Positions 1 to 7,999 of a stretch of 64,000 nt of DNA are shown here, in pieces. Both the position numbers and the translations under genes were made by a program. Numbering within the stretch: the first letter of the stretch is position 1; every line of letters starts with the position of its first letter. The DNA is from Paraburkholderia domus (GTDB taxonomy: Bacteria > Pseudomonadota > Gammaproteobacteria > Burkholderiales > Burkholderiaceae). The stretch lies in the NCBI RefSeq assembly GCF_905220705.1, contig NZ_CAJNAT010000025.1:1-64000 (forward strand). The letters run 5' to 3'. Below the pieces are notes generated by a model, which was not told the origin of the DNA, made no database searches, and worked only from the letters and a program-made list of their open reading frames with translations.

Positions 1-20
1 GGTGTGCCCCTGTGCACACC
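1..20. repeat. Perfect hairpin at window edge
   Basis: A 7-bp perfect inverted repeat (GGTGTGC at 1-7, GCACACC at 14-20) with a 6-nt loop. It lies outside or at the edge of the IS91-type element, and no T-tract follows. It could be a terminator of a gene left of the window or part of the element's flank; the window edge prevents a decision. Confidence 0.4.
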
Positions 21-218
21 ATGCGGCTCTGGCAGTAATGCTAACCCGCGTCTGATTCCTCGTGGCGGGCCAGCCACTGACTCACGGAAAGTCATACTGC
101 CTAAACCGCTCACGCGGTAGGGGCTACGATCCGACGCTGGAGGTGAAGGTCAAGCCGGTCACGCGGTTTATGTTGGTGAACGAGGCAATCCGCCTCGCTC
201 TTCAACAGGAGCCGAATC

Positions 219-1094
219 ATGACCTCCTTACCGGCAAACGTCAGCCCATTGCGCCAACGCATGATCGACGACATGCGCATGCGCCAGCTAGCCCCCAAGA
301 CGCAGGACATCTATTTACACATCGTGCGTGAGTTTGCCCGGTTTCTCGGGCGCTCACCTGACACGGCCACCGTCGAGGACCTGCGCCGCTACCAGCTCTA
401 TCTGGTCGATCACGGCACATCGGCCGTGTCGCTGAACCACGCGATCACCGGCCTGAAGTTCTTCTTCACGGTCACGCTCGACCGGCCCGAGCTGATGGTC
501 AGGATGCAACCGGTGCGCGTTCCCCGCATATTGCCCGTCGTGCTCAGTCCCGACGAAGTGCGGCGGCTGATCGAGGCAGCCGGCAACCTCAAGCACCAGA
601 CTGCGCTGTCGGTCGCCTACGGTGCCGGGCTGCGCGCGAGTGAAGTGGTAGCGCTTAAGGTCACCGACGTCGACAGCGAACGCATGACACTGCATATCGA
701 GCAGGGCAAGGGCCGCCGCGACCGCTACGCCATGCTCTCGCCGGTGCTGCTCGGGCGTCTGCGCGTATGGTGGCGCATGGCCCGTGCGCAGGGCAAGATG
801 TTTGACGGCGGGTGGCTGTTTCCCGGGCTCGATCCGCTCGACCAGTTAAGCACGCGACAGTTGAACCGCGCCATTCATGCCGCCGCCGAAGCCGCGCACA
901 TCGACAAGCGTGTATCCATGCATACTTTGCGCCACAGTTTTGCGACGCATCTCCTCGAACAGAAGGTGGATATCCGCGTGATCCAGGTTCTGCCCGGCCA
1001 CGCCAAGCTTGAGAACACCGCACTTTATGTGCAGGTGGCCACCGACCTGCTGCATGAAGTCACCAGTCCACTGGACCGCCTGCCTCCTGGATAA
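219..1094 (+). CDS. Tyrosine-type site-specific recombinase (XerC/D-like) of an IS91-type element
   Basis: The 291-aa protein has an N-terminal SAM-like core-binding domain (about residues 10-90) and a C-terminal catalytic domain. The expected catalytic residues are visible: R139 in GLRASE, K164, H235 and R238 in HTLRH, H261 in PGHAKL and Tyr270. Residue 259 is proline where LGHA is usual, a small oddity next to an active-site His. The start is supported by CAGGAG about 7 nt upstream. It lies 21 bp before the transposase gene and is presumably co-transcribed with it. In related elements this recombinase accompanies the rolling-circle transposase; its role is not well established. It looks intact. 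Confidence 0.88.
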   Translation: MTSLPANVSPLRQRMIDDMRMRQLAPKTQDIYLHIVREFARFLGRSPDTATVEDLRRYQLYLVDHGTSAVSLNHAITGLKFFFTVTLDRPELMVRMQPVRVPRILPVVLSPDEVRRLIEAAGNLKHQTALSVAYGAGLRASEVVALKVTDVDSERMTLHIEQGKGRRDRYAMLSPVLLGRLRVWWRMARAQGKMFDGGWLFPGLDPLDQLSTRQLNRAIHAAAEAAHIDKRVSMHTLRHSFATHLLEQKVDIRVIQVLPGHAKLENTALYVQVATDLLHEVTSPLDRLPPG

Positions 1095-1115
1095 GCCCAT
1101 ACCCCGCAGCATCTC

Positions 1116-2285
1116 ATGCTGGAGGTTGCGGACATCTTCCGCAGCCACGGGCCAGAGTGGCGAGCCACGACACGCCTGAGCCTGGGGCAGCTGAAGGTCA
1201 TGTCAGCCATCGAACAGTGCCGCACGGCGGCGCTGGGCGGACACGTGCTGCGCTGTTCCGGCTGCGCAGGCACTGAAGTGTCCTTCAACTCGTGCCGGGA
1301 CCGGCATTGCCCAAAGTGCCAGGCCAGCGCCGCACACCGCTGGCTGGAGGCACGCCAGACCGATCTGCTACCTGTCGAGTATTTCCACATCGTCTTCACG
1401 CTGCCCGCGCCCATCAGTGCGATCGCCTGGTACAACAAACGGATCATCTACGGCCTGCTGCTCGACATCGCCGCCGACACGCTGCGCACGATCGCCGCAG
1501 ATCCCAGACACCTCGGGGCCCGGATCGGCGCCACGCTTGTGCTGCACACCTGGGGCTCGGCTCTCACACATCACCCGCATGTGCACGGCATCGTCCCCGG
1601 TGGCGGACTGTCGCCTGACGGCGAACGCTGGATCGCCTGCCGCCCCGGCTTCTTCCTGCCCGTGCGTGTCCTGTCACGCCTGTTCCGGCGCCGCTTCCTC
1701 GAGGCGCTCCAGTCGGTTCATCACCGTGGCGACCTGCAGTTCTTCGGCGAATACAGCGGGCTCGCTGACTCCTCCACCTTTGCCCGGTGGCTTGCGCCGC
1801 TACGTAGCTGCGAATGGGTGGTCTACGCCAAGCGCCCGTTCGCCGGACCGGAAGCAGTGCTCGAGTATCTCTCACGCTACACACACCGGGTCGCCATCTC
1901 CAACCAGCGCCTCGTCGCCTTCGATGAGCGTGGCGTGACGTTCCGCTGGAAGGACTACCGCGCGAAGGGACACACCCGCTACAAGACCATGACCCTTGAA
2001 ACCGGCGAATTCATACGCCGCTTCCTGCTCCATGTGTTACCCGGTGGTTTCCATCGGATCCGTCACTACGGGCTGCTCGCCAACCCGGTACGCCGCTCCA
2101 GTCTCGCGAAGGTGCGCGATCTGCTGCACCTCGCACCCGCGATCAGCCCGTCACCGGACGACGCCGTCGTCGAAACCCGCCCCGTGTTCATCTGCCGGCA
2201 CTGCGGTGCACCGATGATCGTCATCGATATCCTCGCGCGCAGCGCCCCGATCCGCGCACCGCCAATGCGCCGGGATCAGACATGA
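1116..2285 (+). CDS. IS91-family transposase
   Basis: The 389-aa protein has an N-terminal zinc-binding domain with cysteines at about 47, 50, 60, 65 and 68. A histidine-rich HUH-like motif (THHPHVHG, near residue 150) follows, and then the YLSRYTHR segment carrying the paired tyrosines of Y2 transposases. A second Cys pair (CRHCG) sits near the C-terminus. Length and motif order match full-length IS91/IS801-type transposases, so the gene appears intact. It is expected to nick single-stranded DNA and drive rolling-circle transposition from the oriIS end toward terIS. The upstream recombinase gene ends 21 bp before it. Confidence 0.9.
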   Translation: MLEVADIFRSHGPEWRATTRLSLGQLKVMSAIEQCRTAALGGHVLRCSGCAGTEVSFNSCRDRHCPKCQASAAHRWLEARQTDLLPVEYFHIVFTLPAPISAIAWYNKRIIYGLLLDIAADTLRTIAADPRHLGARIGATLVLHTWGSALTHHPHVHGIVPGGGLSPDGERWIACRPGFFLPVRVLSRLFRRRFLEALQSVHHRGDLQFFGEYSGLADSSTFARWLAPLRSCEWVVYAKRPFAGPEAVLEYLSRYTHRVAISNQRLVAFDERGVTFRWKDYRAKGHTRYKTMTLETGEFIRRFLLHVLPGGFHRIRHYGLLANPVRRSSLAKVRDLLHLAPAISPSPDDAVVETRPVFICRHCGAPMIVIDILARSAPIRAPPMRRDQT

Positions 2286-3093
2286 ACTCCACAACTCCTC
2301 GACCTGCCTGTCGAACGTTGGCTCTGCGGCAACGCGGCCCAAGGGGGGACGTTTGTGCGTGTCTCTTCGCGAAGCGCTTCGGCCGCCCGCTCCATCATCG
2401 CCAATGCACGGCTGCGCCGCTTCGCTACGGCGTCAGTGCCCGTCCGCCACCCCGCCTGACCGTCCCGCATCCGACATCACTGACCACCCCGGCCTATCAA
2501 TCACCATAGCCGCGAAACCCCTAACCGCGTCGGGGCACTCCGCGGTTTCCTCCATCGGGCTTATTCGACGCCTGCCAACACGCGCAGAGGCCCGTCGCAT
2601 GCCTGTGGTTGATGGCAGGCATCGAATAACCCTTAACGGCTACTGCCTTCCACTGAACCACCCGGAAACGGACGATCGTTGGCATTGCAACTGAACGACG
2701 AATGTCCGCAATGGCCGAACTGCGGTCCTCCCGTGGCACAGTAAGCTCTCGTTCAAGAGTCGAGGGTGCCGTCAGGCGCCCTAGTCGAGACAACGCGTCC
2801 AACTGCCCCCCTCGACCCGTTCCATTGCCACAACGCGTTTGCCTCGAAAACAGATGCTATCGTGTCGCCCTTCCGCATTCCTCCAGAGACGCAGCCGGTG
2901 CGACCGCCCTTTAAGCGAACACCGCCACCGCACCTGAATCCCCAATTGCGTCACCGAAATAGAAGCTCCGCCGGTATTGAGGCAATTCTTCTGGTTGTCC
3001 CCTCTTTGCATGGCAGACCACGATCACAAGATTGCATAAGGTATGCGTGTTTCGTGTAATCAGCCGCCACCTCCAATGAAGGGGACTATCTGT
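2286..3093. other. Intergenic region between the IS element and agmatinase
   Basis: About 800 bp without a convincing gene. It contains the putative IS right end (hairpin near 2522-2547), a strong imperfect inverted repeat at 2561-2629 and the upstream region of the agmatinase gene. Short reading frames here have no recognisable family and no good ribosome binding site. Confidence 0.5.
2561..2629. repeat. Imperfect inverted repeat, 17-bp arms
   Basis: The left arm TTATTCGACGCCTGCCA (2561-2577) matches the reverse complement of 2613-2629 with one mismatch. Pairing continues after one mismatch for 2 bp (CA/TG), enclosing a loop of about 30 nt. It sits just beyond the putative right end of the IS91-type element. 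It could be a short non-autonomous element, a REP-type palindrome or a terminator hairpin; nothing in the sequence decides between these. Confidence 0.65.
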
Positions 3094-4065
3094 ATGGATA
3101 CCAGAGACACCGCATTCGGCGACGGCGCCATTCGCCGGCAGTCGTTGTATGGATCATCGCGCGAAAATACCTATGCGGGCGTGCTGTCCTTCATGCGGCG
3201 CAAATACACGCATGATCTGGACGGCGTCGATCTGGCGATAACCGGTGTACCGCTCGACCTCGCCACGACCTTCCGCCCTGGTGCGCGACTAGGACCGCGT
3301 GCGATGCGCGCCGCAAGCGCCCAACTCGGAACCTTGCTGCCCTACCCGTGGGGTATCAATCCGTTCAACGACTACGCCGTTGTCGACTACGGCGACTGCT
3401 GGCTCGATGTGCACAATCCACAAACGATCAAACAAACGATTGTGGAGCACGCCCAGACTATCCTGAACGCTGGCACAAAAATGCTGACATTGGGCGGCGA
3501 TCACTACATCACCTATCCGTTGCTGGTCGCCCACGCGCAGAAATACGGACGTCCCCTGTCGCTGATCCACTTCGACGCGCATTGCGACACGTGGCCCGAC
3601 GACCGCCCCGACAGCCTGAACCACGGAACGATGTTCTACAAGGCCGTAAAAGAAGGTCTCATCGATCCGTCGCACTCTGTTCAAATCGGTATTCGAACGT
3701 GGAACGATGACTTCATGAATTTCAACATCCTTGACGCGCCCTCGGTCCATACACAGGGAACATCTGCCGTGCTCGACAAGATCCGAACTATCGTGGGCAC
3801 GCGGCCCGCGTACCTGACGTTCGACGTCGACTGTCTGGATCCCGCCTATGCCCCCGGAACGGGAACACCCGTACCCGGAGGACTTTCGACCGCACAGGCA
3901 CTGGCGATCGTTCGCGGTCTCGGCAGCATCGATCTGGTTGGCGCGGACGTCGTCGAAGTGGCGCCGGCTTACGATCACGCTGATATCACGGCACTGGCTG
4001 GCGCTCATATCGCAGCCGACCTCATTTGCCTGTTCCGTCAATGCGCGAGGCATCGCGGCGCATAG
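3094..4065 (+). CDS. speB: Agmatinase (ureohydrolase family)
   Basis: The 323-aa protein hydrolyses agmatine to putrescine and urea in the cytoplasm. The binuclear manganese site is intact: GGDH, the HFDAHCDTW segment and FDVDCLDPAYAPGTGTP near the C-terminus. The run HGTMFY...EGLIDP...SVQIGIRT is very close to E. coli SpeB, which favours agmatinase over guanidinobutyrase, although ureohydrolase specificity cannot be settled by motifs. The reading frame is open further upstream (to 3043), but the ATG at 3094 has AAGGGG about 10 nt before it. Downstream are a LuxR regulator and, on the other strand, a class III aminotransferase and a Pot-type importer, so putrescine made here could feed transamination. 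Confidence 0.85.
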   Translation: MDTRDTAFGDGAIRRQSLYGSSRENTYAGVLSFMRRKYTHDLDGVDLAITGVPLDLATTFRPGARLGPRAMRAASAQLGTLLPYPWGINPFNDYAVVDYGDCWLDVHNPQTIKQTIVEHAQTILNAGTKMLTLGGDHYITYPLLVAHAQKYGRPLSLIHFDAHCDTWPDDRPDSLNHGTMFYKAVKEGLIDPSHSVQIGIRTWNDDFMNFNILDAPSVHTQGTSAVLDKIRTIVGTRPAYLTFDVDCLDPAYAPGTGTPVPGGLSTAQALAIVRGLGSIDLVGADVVEVAPAYDHADITALAGAHIAADLICLFRQCARHRGA

Positions 4066-4238
4066 CCGTTTCCGCAAAGCCAGAGCGTTCACCCCGGTCT
4101 GCGGACACACGCGCGGACCCGTTTTCAGCATGCATCGCAAGTGCACCGCGCGTATCATCGAGAGTAACGATCCGGCACGCCACGAATCGAATGACGAATC
4201 GACGTGCAACGGATCGAAGCGCTCACTTTCTTGCGATC

Positions 4239-5063
4239 ATGATCCTCCTCGCTGAATCACTGGACCAGGCTTTCGTCTCCGACCGGACCGCGTTCGAGCG
4301 GTTAGGCCCCGTCATCGAACGCGTGGGCACGCCCCATTTCCTCGCGGCTCTGAGTCAATTCATCCAGCGCTTCGCCGCCTTCGATTCGCTCCACGTCCTG
4401 AGATTGAGCGCGCAGCACTGCGCACGAGGCAAGCCGCATGCCGAATGGATCGGCAGTCACGTCGACGCCCGCGAGCAGGCCCATCAGCGGGAAATCATGC
4501 GGCTCTATATGCGCAGATTCGCCGAGCGCGATCCGGTCATGACACGTGTGCCGGCACTCGATTCAGTAGAGGTAATTCAGCGCTCGGCCGACCACACGAA
4601 CGACCGCGAACTGCGCGAGGCGATTTTTGAGCCAAGGCAGTTTCGCGAAGAGTGCGTCATGCTACGAACCGTGTCCGGCGCGCACTACTCGATTTCGCTG
4701 AGCCGGTCGCGCCGTTTGCCGTCCTTTTCGTTGAGCGAAATGGCGCGCATCCGACTTCTGGGCGATGTCCTTCTTCCGCTAGCAGCCCTCCATGCGCAAC
4801 AGGTCACGGGTCCGAGCCCGTCACGCGTGCATACGGATACACCCGATCTACTCGCCGCGCGCCTCGCACAGTTTGGCGCTGCGCTGTCGGAACGCGAACG
4901 CGCGGTTTGCTCGGCGATCGTGCGCGGCGATACCTACGCGGCAATCGCCGATGCGATGAAGGTCAGGAAATCCAGCGTCGAAACCTATGCGAGGCGCGCG
5001 CTCGTCAAACTCGGCGTGAGCTCACGCCGTGATCTGCTCGCGTGGTTGCACGAGACACCCTGA
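4239..5063 (+). CDS. LuxR-type transcriptional regulator
   Basis: A protein of about 274 aa whose C-terminal 60 residues form a LuxR/FixJ helix-turn-helix (LSERERAVCSAIVRGDTYAAIADAMKV...VETYARRALVKLGV). The N-terminal 190 residues lack an acyl-homoserine-lactone pocket or receiver signature that I recognise. The same architecture and similar N-terminal sequence (VGTPHFLAALSQFIQR; ERDPVM) occur in the regulator at 30761-31588, so the two are paralogues. The reading frame is open from 4026, overlapping speB. The ATG at 4239 gives a protein aligned with the paralogue's start but has no strong ribosome binding site. It probably controls the adjacent polyamine/amide genes. Confidence 0.75.
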   Translation: MILLAESLDQAFVSDRTAFERLGPVIERVGTPHFLAALSQFIQRFAAFDSLHVLRLSAQHCARGKPHAEWIGSHVDAREQAHQREIMRLYMRRFAERDPVMTRVPALDSVEVIQRSADHTNDRELREAIFEPRQFREECVMLRTVSGAHYSISLSRSRRLPSFSLSEMARIRLLGDVLLPLAALHAQQVTGPSPSRVHTDTPDLLAARLAQFGAALSERERAVCSAIVRGDTYAAIADAMKVRKSSVETYARRALVKLGVSSRRDLLAWLHETP

Positions 5064-5239
5064 CCTCATGGCCGAACACACGCATGCTCGTGGCGAACGG
5101 GCAGCACCATCTGCGTTGGGCCAAGTACAGCAAAACGTTATGAACCGTACACGATCGCGGCAGCCAGGTCGCTTGCAAACACCGTATCAACGCGCCGAGC
5201 TTGCGTCGTGCAGTGTTGCACCGGCCGGCTGCCTCACGA

Positions 5240-6382
5240 TCAGAACGTGTGGACCATTGCCAGCCGGACAATAGCCTGCTTGTTCGACAATGCCGGTGCA
5301 AAGCTATAGCCGATAACCGGGTCGACGCCACTGGAAGCCATCAACCCGTCCACCGTGCCATACAGGGTCGTCCGTTTCGATAGCGCGTAGTCGAGTCCCA
5401 GAGACACTTCGTTCCAGTTGTGTGATTCGAATGTGGTGTGCTGGTAACTACCCGCCGCCGACCATGCGGGATTGATCTGCCAGGTACTGCCGACTTCATA
5501 CACGCGCATGGTCGATGACTGCCCCTCTGTTACGCCCGTTCCCTTGAGCTTCGTATCCGTAAAGTTGGCGAGCAACGCAACGGGGCCGATCTGATACTGC
5601 GCACCGAGGCCGAACGTCGCCAGCGATCTCAATGCAAACGAACCGTCGCCGAACAGATCGGTCGGCGCGCCATTGGCGCCATGTGTGGCGACTGTCTGAC
5701 CGAGGAACGTCGACACGCCAATCGCTCCATAGGGATCCAGCGAAGGCGTTGCGACATAGGTATAGGCGCCCACTAGCGTCAGCGGTCCATGCGCATACGA
5801 TGCACCGACGCTCCAGCCGCTGCCGTCGTGGAAGTTCCCCGCCTGATTGCTGAACGAGTACATGCCGCCGAAGCTGAACCCGCTGAAGTCCGGGCTCCTG
5901 TACTTGACGGCATTGTTCATCCGGTCTCCCCCTTCGCGGTCGAAATCGCCCTGATGAATGCCGTAACCGCTCGCGTCCCAACCACCCACATTGAACGAAG
6001 ACAGGTAATCATGTGTGAAGTCGTATTGCCTTCCCAGCGTGAGCTTGCCGAAGTTGCCGTTCAACCCGACATAGGCCTGTCTGCCGAACAGTGCACCGCC
6101 CTGGTTCAGCTTTCCGTTCAATACGCTGAATCCGCTCTCGAGTTGAAAGATCGCGGACAGGCCGCCACCCAGATCCTCCTTACCCTTCAGTCCCCAGCGG
6201 TTCGGAACCAACACCCCGTCGTCCATCTTTATGTTGTGGCTGCCGCCGTCGTTCGTGACATAGGTCACGCCCGCATCGATGATCCCGTATAACGTGACGC
6301 TCGATTGTGCGAACGTGCTGAGCGGTGATGCCGCGATCACTCCGGCCAGCATACCGAAACTCCAGACCTTTCCTGCTTTCAT
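5240..6382 (-). CDS. Outer-membrane porin, OmpC-type (Gram-negative trimeric porin)
   Basis: The 380-aa protein starts with a signal peptide (MKAGKVWSFGMLAGVIAASPLSTFAQ). It continues with the classic betaproteobacterial porin opening SSVTLYGIIDAGVTYVTN, has the L3-region motif RQAYVGL...GKLTLGRQYD and ends in a terminal Phe (LAMVHTF) for BAM recognition. It forms a general diffusion channel and here probably admits the small amine or amide substrates of the run. It is the last gene of the minus-strand series potA-like to porin, 204 bp after the aminotransferase, so it may have its own promoter. A second porin of this family lies at 60648-61745. Confidence 0.92.
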   Translation of the reverse strand: MKAGKVWSFGMLAGVIAASPLSTFAQSSVTLYGIIDAGVTYVTNDGGSHNIKMDDGVLVPNRWGLKGKEDLGGGLSAIFQLESGFSVLNGKLNQGGALFGRQAYVGLNGNFGKLTLGRQYDFTHDYLSSFNVGGWDASGYGIHQGDFDREGGDRMNNAVKYRSPDFSGFSFGGMYSFSNQAGNFHDGSGWSVGASYAHGPLTLVGAYTYVATPSLDPYGAIGVSTFLGQTVATHGANGAPTDLFGDGSFALRSLATFGLGAQYQIGPVALLANFTDTKLKGTGVTEGQSSTMRVYEVGSTWQINPAWSAAGSYQHTTFESHNWNEVSLGLDYALSKRTTLYGTVDGLMASSGVDPVIGYSFAPALSNKQAIVRLAMVHTF

Positions 6383-6429
6383 TTTGTATACCTAAATATA
6401 ATAATCAAGCCAACCTGAAACAATTTTGC

Positions 6430-6474
6430 GGAGGCGGACAGCCTGGTGCTTAATTCACAGACCTACCCGCCTCC
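6430..6474. repeat. Inverted repeat upstream of porin gene
   Basis: GGAGGCGG (6430-6437) pairs perfectly with CCGCCTCC (6467-6474) around a 29-nt loop. It lies between the aminotransferase stop and the porin start, on the porin's 5' side. It may be an operator or part of the transcript leader. Confidence 0.35.
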
Positions 6475-6514
6475 TGCGCCACTCCCCCGCTAATACCGGA
6501 TCATCGATTTGATC

Positions 6515-6530
6515 TCGAGGAACGCCTCGA
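6515..6530 (-). terminator. Possible weak terminator after aminotransferase gene
   Basis: A 6-bp stem (TCGAGG / CCTCGA) with an AACG tetraloop, 57 bp downstream of the aminotransferase stop. There is no U-rich tail, so intrinsic termination would be weak. Confidence 0.3.
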
Positions 6531-6586
6531 AACCATGGCGCCCCCACTCCCGCCGGTAGCCGGAACGTGAGGGCGAACGGATCGGC

Positions 6587-7975
6587 TCATGCGGCCATCA
6601 AACCTTGCTGGTTTGCCCATGCATAGGTATCGTCCAGTGCCCGGCCGATGCCGTCGAACATCTCGTCGAGTTCCTCGCGCGTGATGATGAGCGGCGGACA
6701 CAGCGTCACCGTGTCGTTCAGGCCGCGCGTGATCACACCGTGTGCCAGCGCGCGCCTGGCCGCATAGGCGGCGACGCCCGCGGCCGGGGCGAACGCTTCG
6801 CGACGAGCCTTATTCATCGACACTTCAAGACCGCCCAGCAAGCCAACGCCGCGTGCCTCGCCGATCAACGGGTGCTCGCCCAGCCGTTGCAGATGGGCGT
6901 GAAAAACAGGCATGAGTTCGCGCACGCGCGCGACGATATCGAGTTCTTCATACATCCGGAGCGTTTCGAGGGCGACGGCAGCCGCTACCGGATGACCGGT
7001 GTAGGTATAGCCGTGGCCAAAGGTGCCCACCTTCCTGCTCTGCTCCACCAGCGCCCGATAGATCCGGTCGTTGATCATCAGCGCGGAGATCGGCTGATAA
7101 CCGGCAGACAGTTGCTTGGCTAGCGTGATCATGTCCGGTTGCAGGTCGTACGTCTGGCTGCCGAACATATTGCCGGTGCGAGCAAACGCGCAGATCACCT
7201 CGTCGGCGATGAACAGTACGTCGTATTTTTTCAGCACCTTCTGCACTTTCTCGAAGTAGGTGCGCGGCGGGACGATTACGCCAGCCGATCCCATCACCGG
7301 TTCTGCGAAGAACGCGCCGACTTCATCCGGGCCTTCTTTCAGGATCAATTGTTCCAGCGCGTCGGCGCAGCGCGTCGCATAGTCCTCTTCGCTTTCGCCG
7401 GGTTGCGCCGCGCGGTAGTAATGCGGGCAGTCCGCGTGCACGATGCGCTCGATCGGCAGATCGAACTCGCGATGCGCATAGGGCAAGCCCGTGAGACTCG
7501 CTGCGGCGACCGTCACACCGTGATACGCCTTCTCGCGCGAGATGATCTTCTTCTTGCGCGGCTTGCCCACGGCGTTCTGGTAGTACCAGACCAGCTTGAT
7601 CGCGGTATCGTTCGCCTCGGAGCCGGAATTGGCGAAGAACACTTTCGACATCGGCACGGGTGCCATCGATATCAGCTTTTCCGCGAGTTCGATGCCCACG
7701 TCCGTCGATTTCTGGCCGAACGCGTGATAGAACGGCAGCTTGCGCATCTGGCGATCCGCCGCATCCGCAAGACGCCTTTCGCTGAAACCCAATGACGCAC
7801 AGAACAGGCCCGACAGGCTCTCCAGATAGCGGTTGCCTGCTTCGTCGTACACGTAGCAACCGTCACCGCGCGTGATGACGAGTGGCCCTTCCTGCTCGTG
7901 CACGGCGAGATTCGTATAGGGATGCAGATAATTCGCGACGTCGCGCGCCGAGTTCGTCCCGGATTGGAATGTCAT
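6587..7975 (-). CDS. Class III aminotransferase, PLP-dependent (putrescine/omega-amino acid type)
   Basis: The 462-aa protein has the full class III fold: FFANSGSEANDTAIK for cofactor phosphate binding, Asp258 in the FIADEV segment and Lys287 in ITLAKQLSAGYQPISA as the Schiff-base lysine. The family transfers amino groups from omega-amines such as putrescine, beta-alanine or GABA to pyruvate or 2-oxoglutarate. Sequence style resembles SpuC-like putrescine:pyruvate aminotransferases, but substrate is an inference. AGGAG lies 6 nt before the ATG. The gene follows the amidase by 24 bp and belongs to the same transcription unit. With agmatinase across the divide it suggests agmatine to putrescine to aminobutanal. 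Confidence 0.88.
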   Translation of the reverse strand: MTFQSGTNSARDVANYLHPYTNLAVHEQEGPLVITRGDGCYVYDEAGNRYLESLSGLFCASLGFSERRLADAADRQMRKLPFYHAFGQKSTDVGIELAEKLISMAPVPMSKVFFANSGSEANDTAIKLVWYYQNAVGKPRKKKIISREKAYHGVTVAAASLTGLPYAHREFDLPIERIVHADCPHYYRAAQPGESEEDYATRCADALEQLILKEGPDEVGAFFAEPVMGSAGVIVPPRTYFEKVQKVLKKYDVLFIADEVICAFARTGNMFGSQTYDLQPDMITLAKQLSAGYQPISALMINDRIYRALVEQSRKVGTFGHGYTYTGHPVAAAVALETLRMYEELDIVARVRELMPVFHAHLQRLGEHPLIGEARGVGLLGGLEVSMNKARREAFAPAAGVAAYAARRALAHGVITRGLNDTVTLCPPLIITREELDEMFDGIGRALDDTYAWANQQGLMAA

Positions 7976-7999
7976 GTCTTGCTCCTGTAGGGTTGAAAG

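Larger units (their letters stand above)
109..2531 (+). mobile_element. IS91-family insertion sequence with accessory tyrosine recombinase (approximate limits)
   Basis: The element is defined by two co-oriented genes, a tyrosine recombinase (219-1094) and an IS91-type transposase (1116-2285), a pairing known in a subgroup of IS91-like elements. Candidate ends are related in inverted orientation: CACGCGGTAGGGGCT at 111-125 resembles the complement of the sequence at 2515-2531 (GACGCGGTTAGGGGTTT). Each lies in a small hairpin (ACCGC-TCAC-GCGGT at the left, AACCGCG with CGCGGTT at 2522-2547). IS91 elements move by rolling circle, lack classical terminal repeats and target CTTG/GTTC tetranucleotides, so true ends need comparison with an empty site. 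Confidence 0.6.

Noticed and set aside
5064..5239. Possible terminator between converging LuxR and porin genes (GGCAGCC / GGCTGCC)
   Set aside because: The arms are 60 bp apart and short, so pairing is not convincing.
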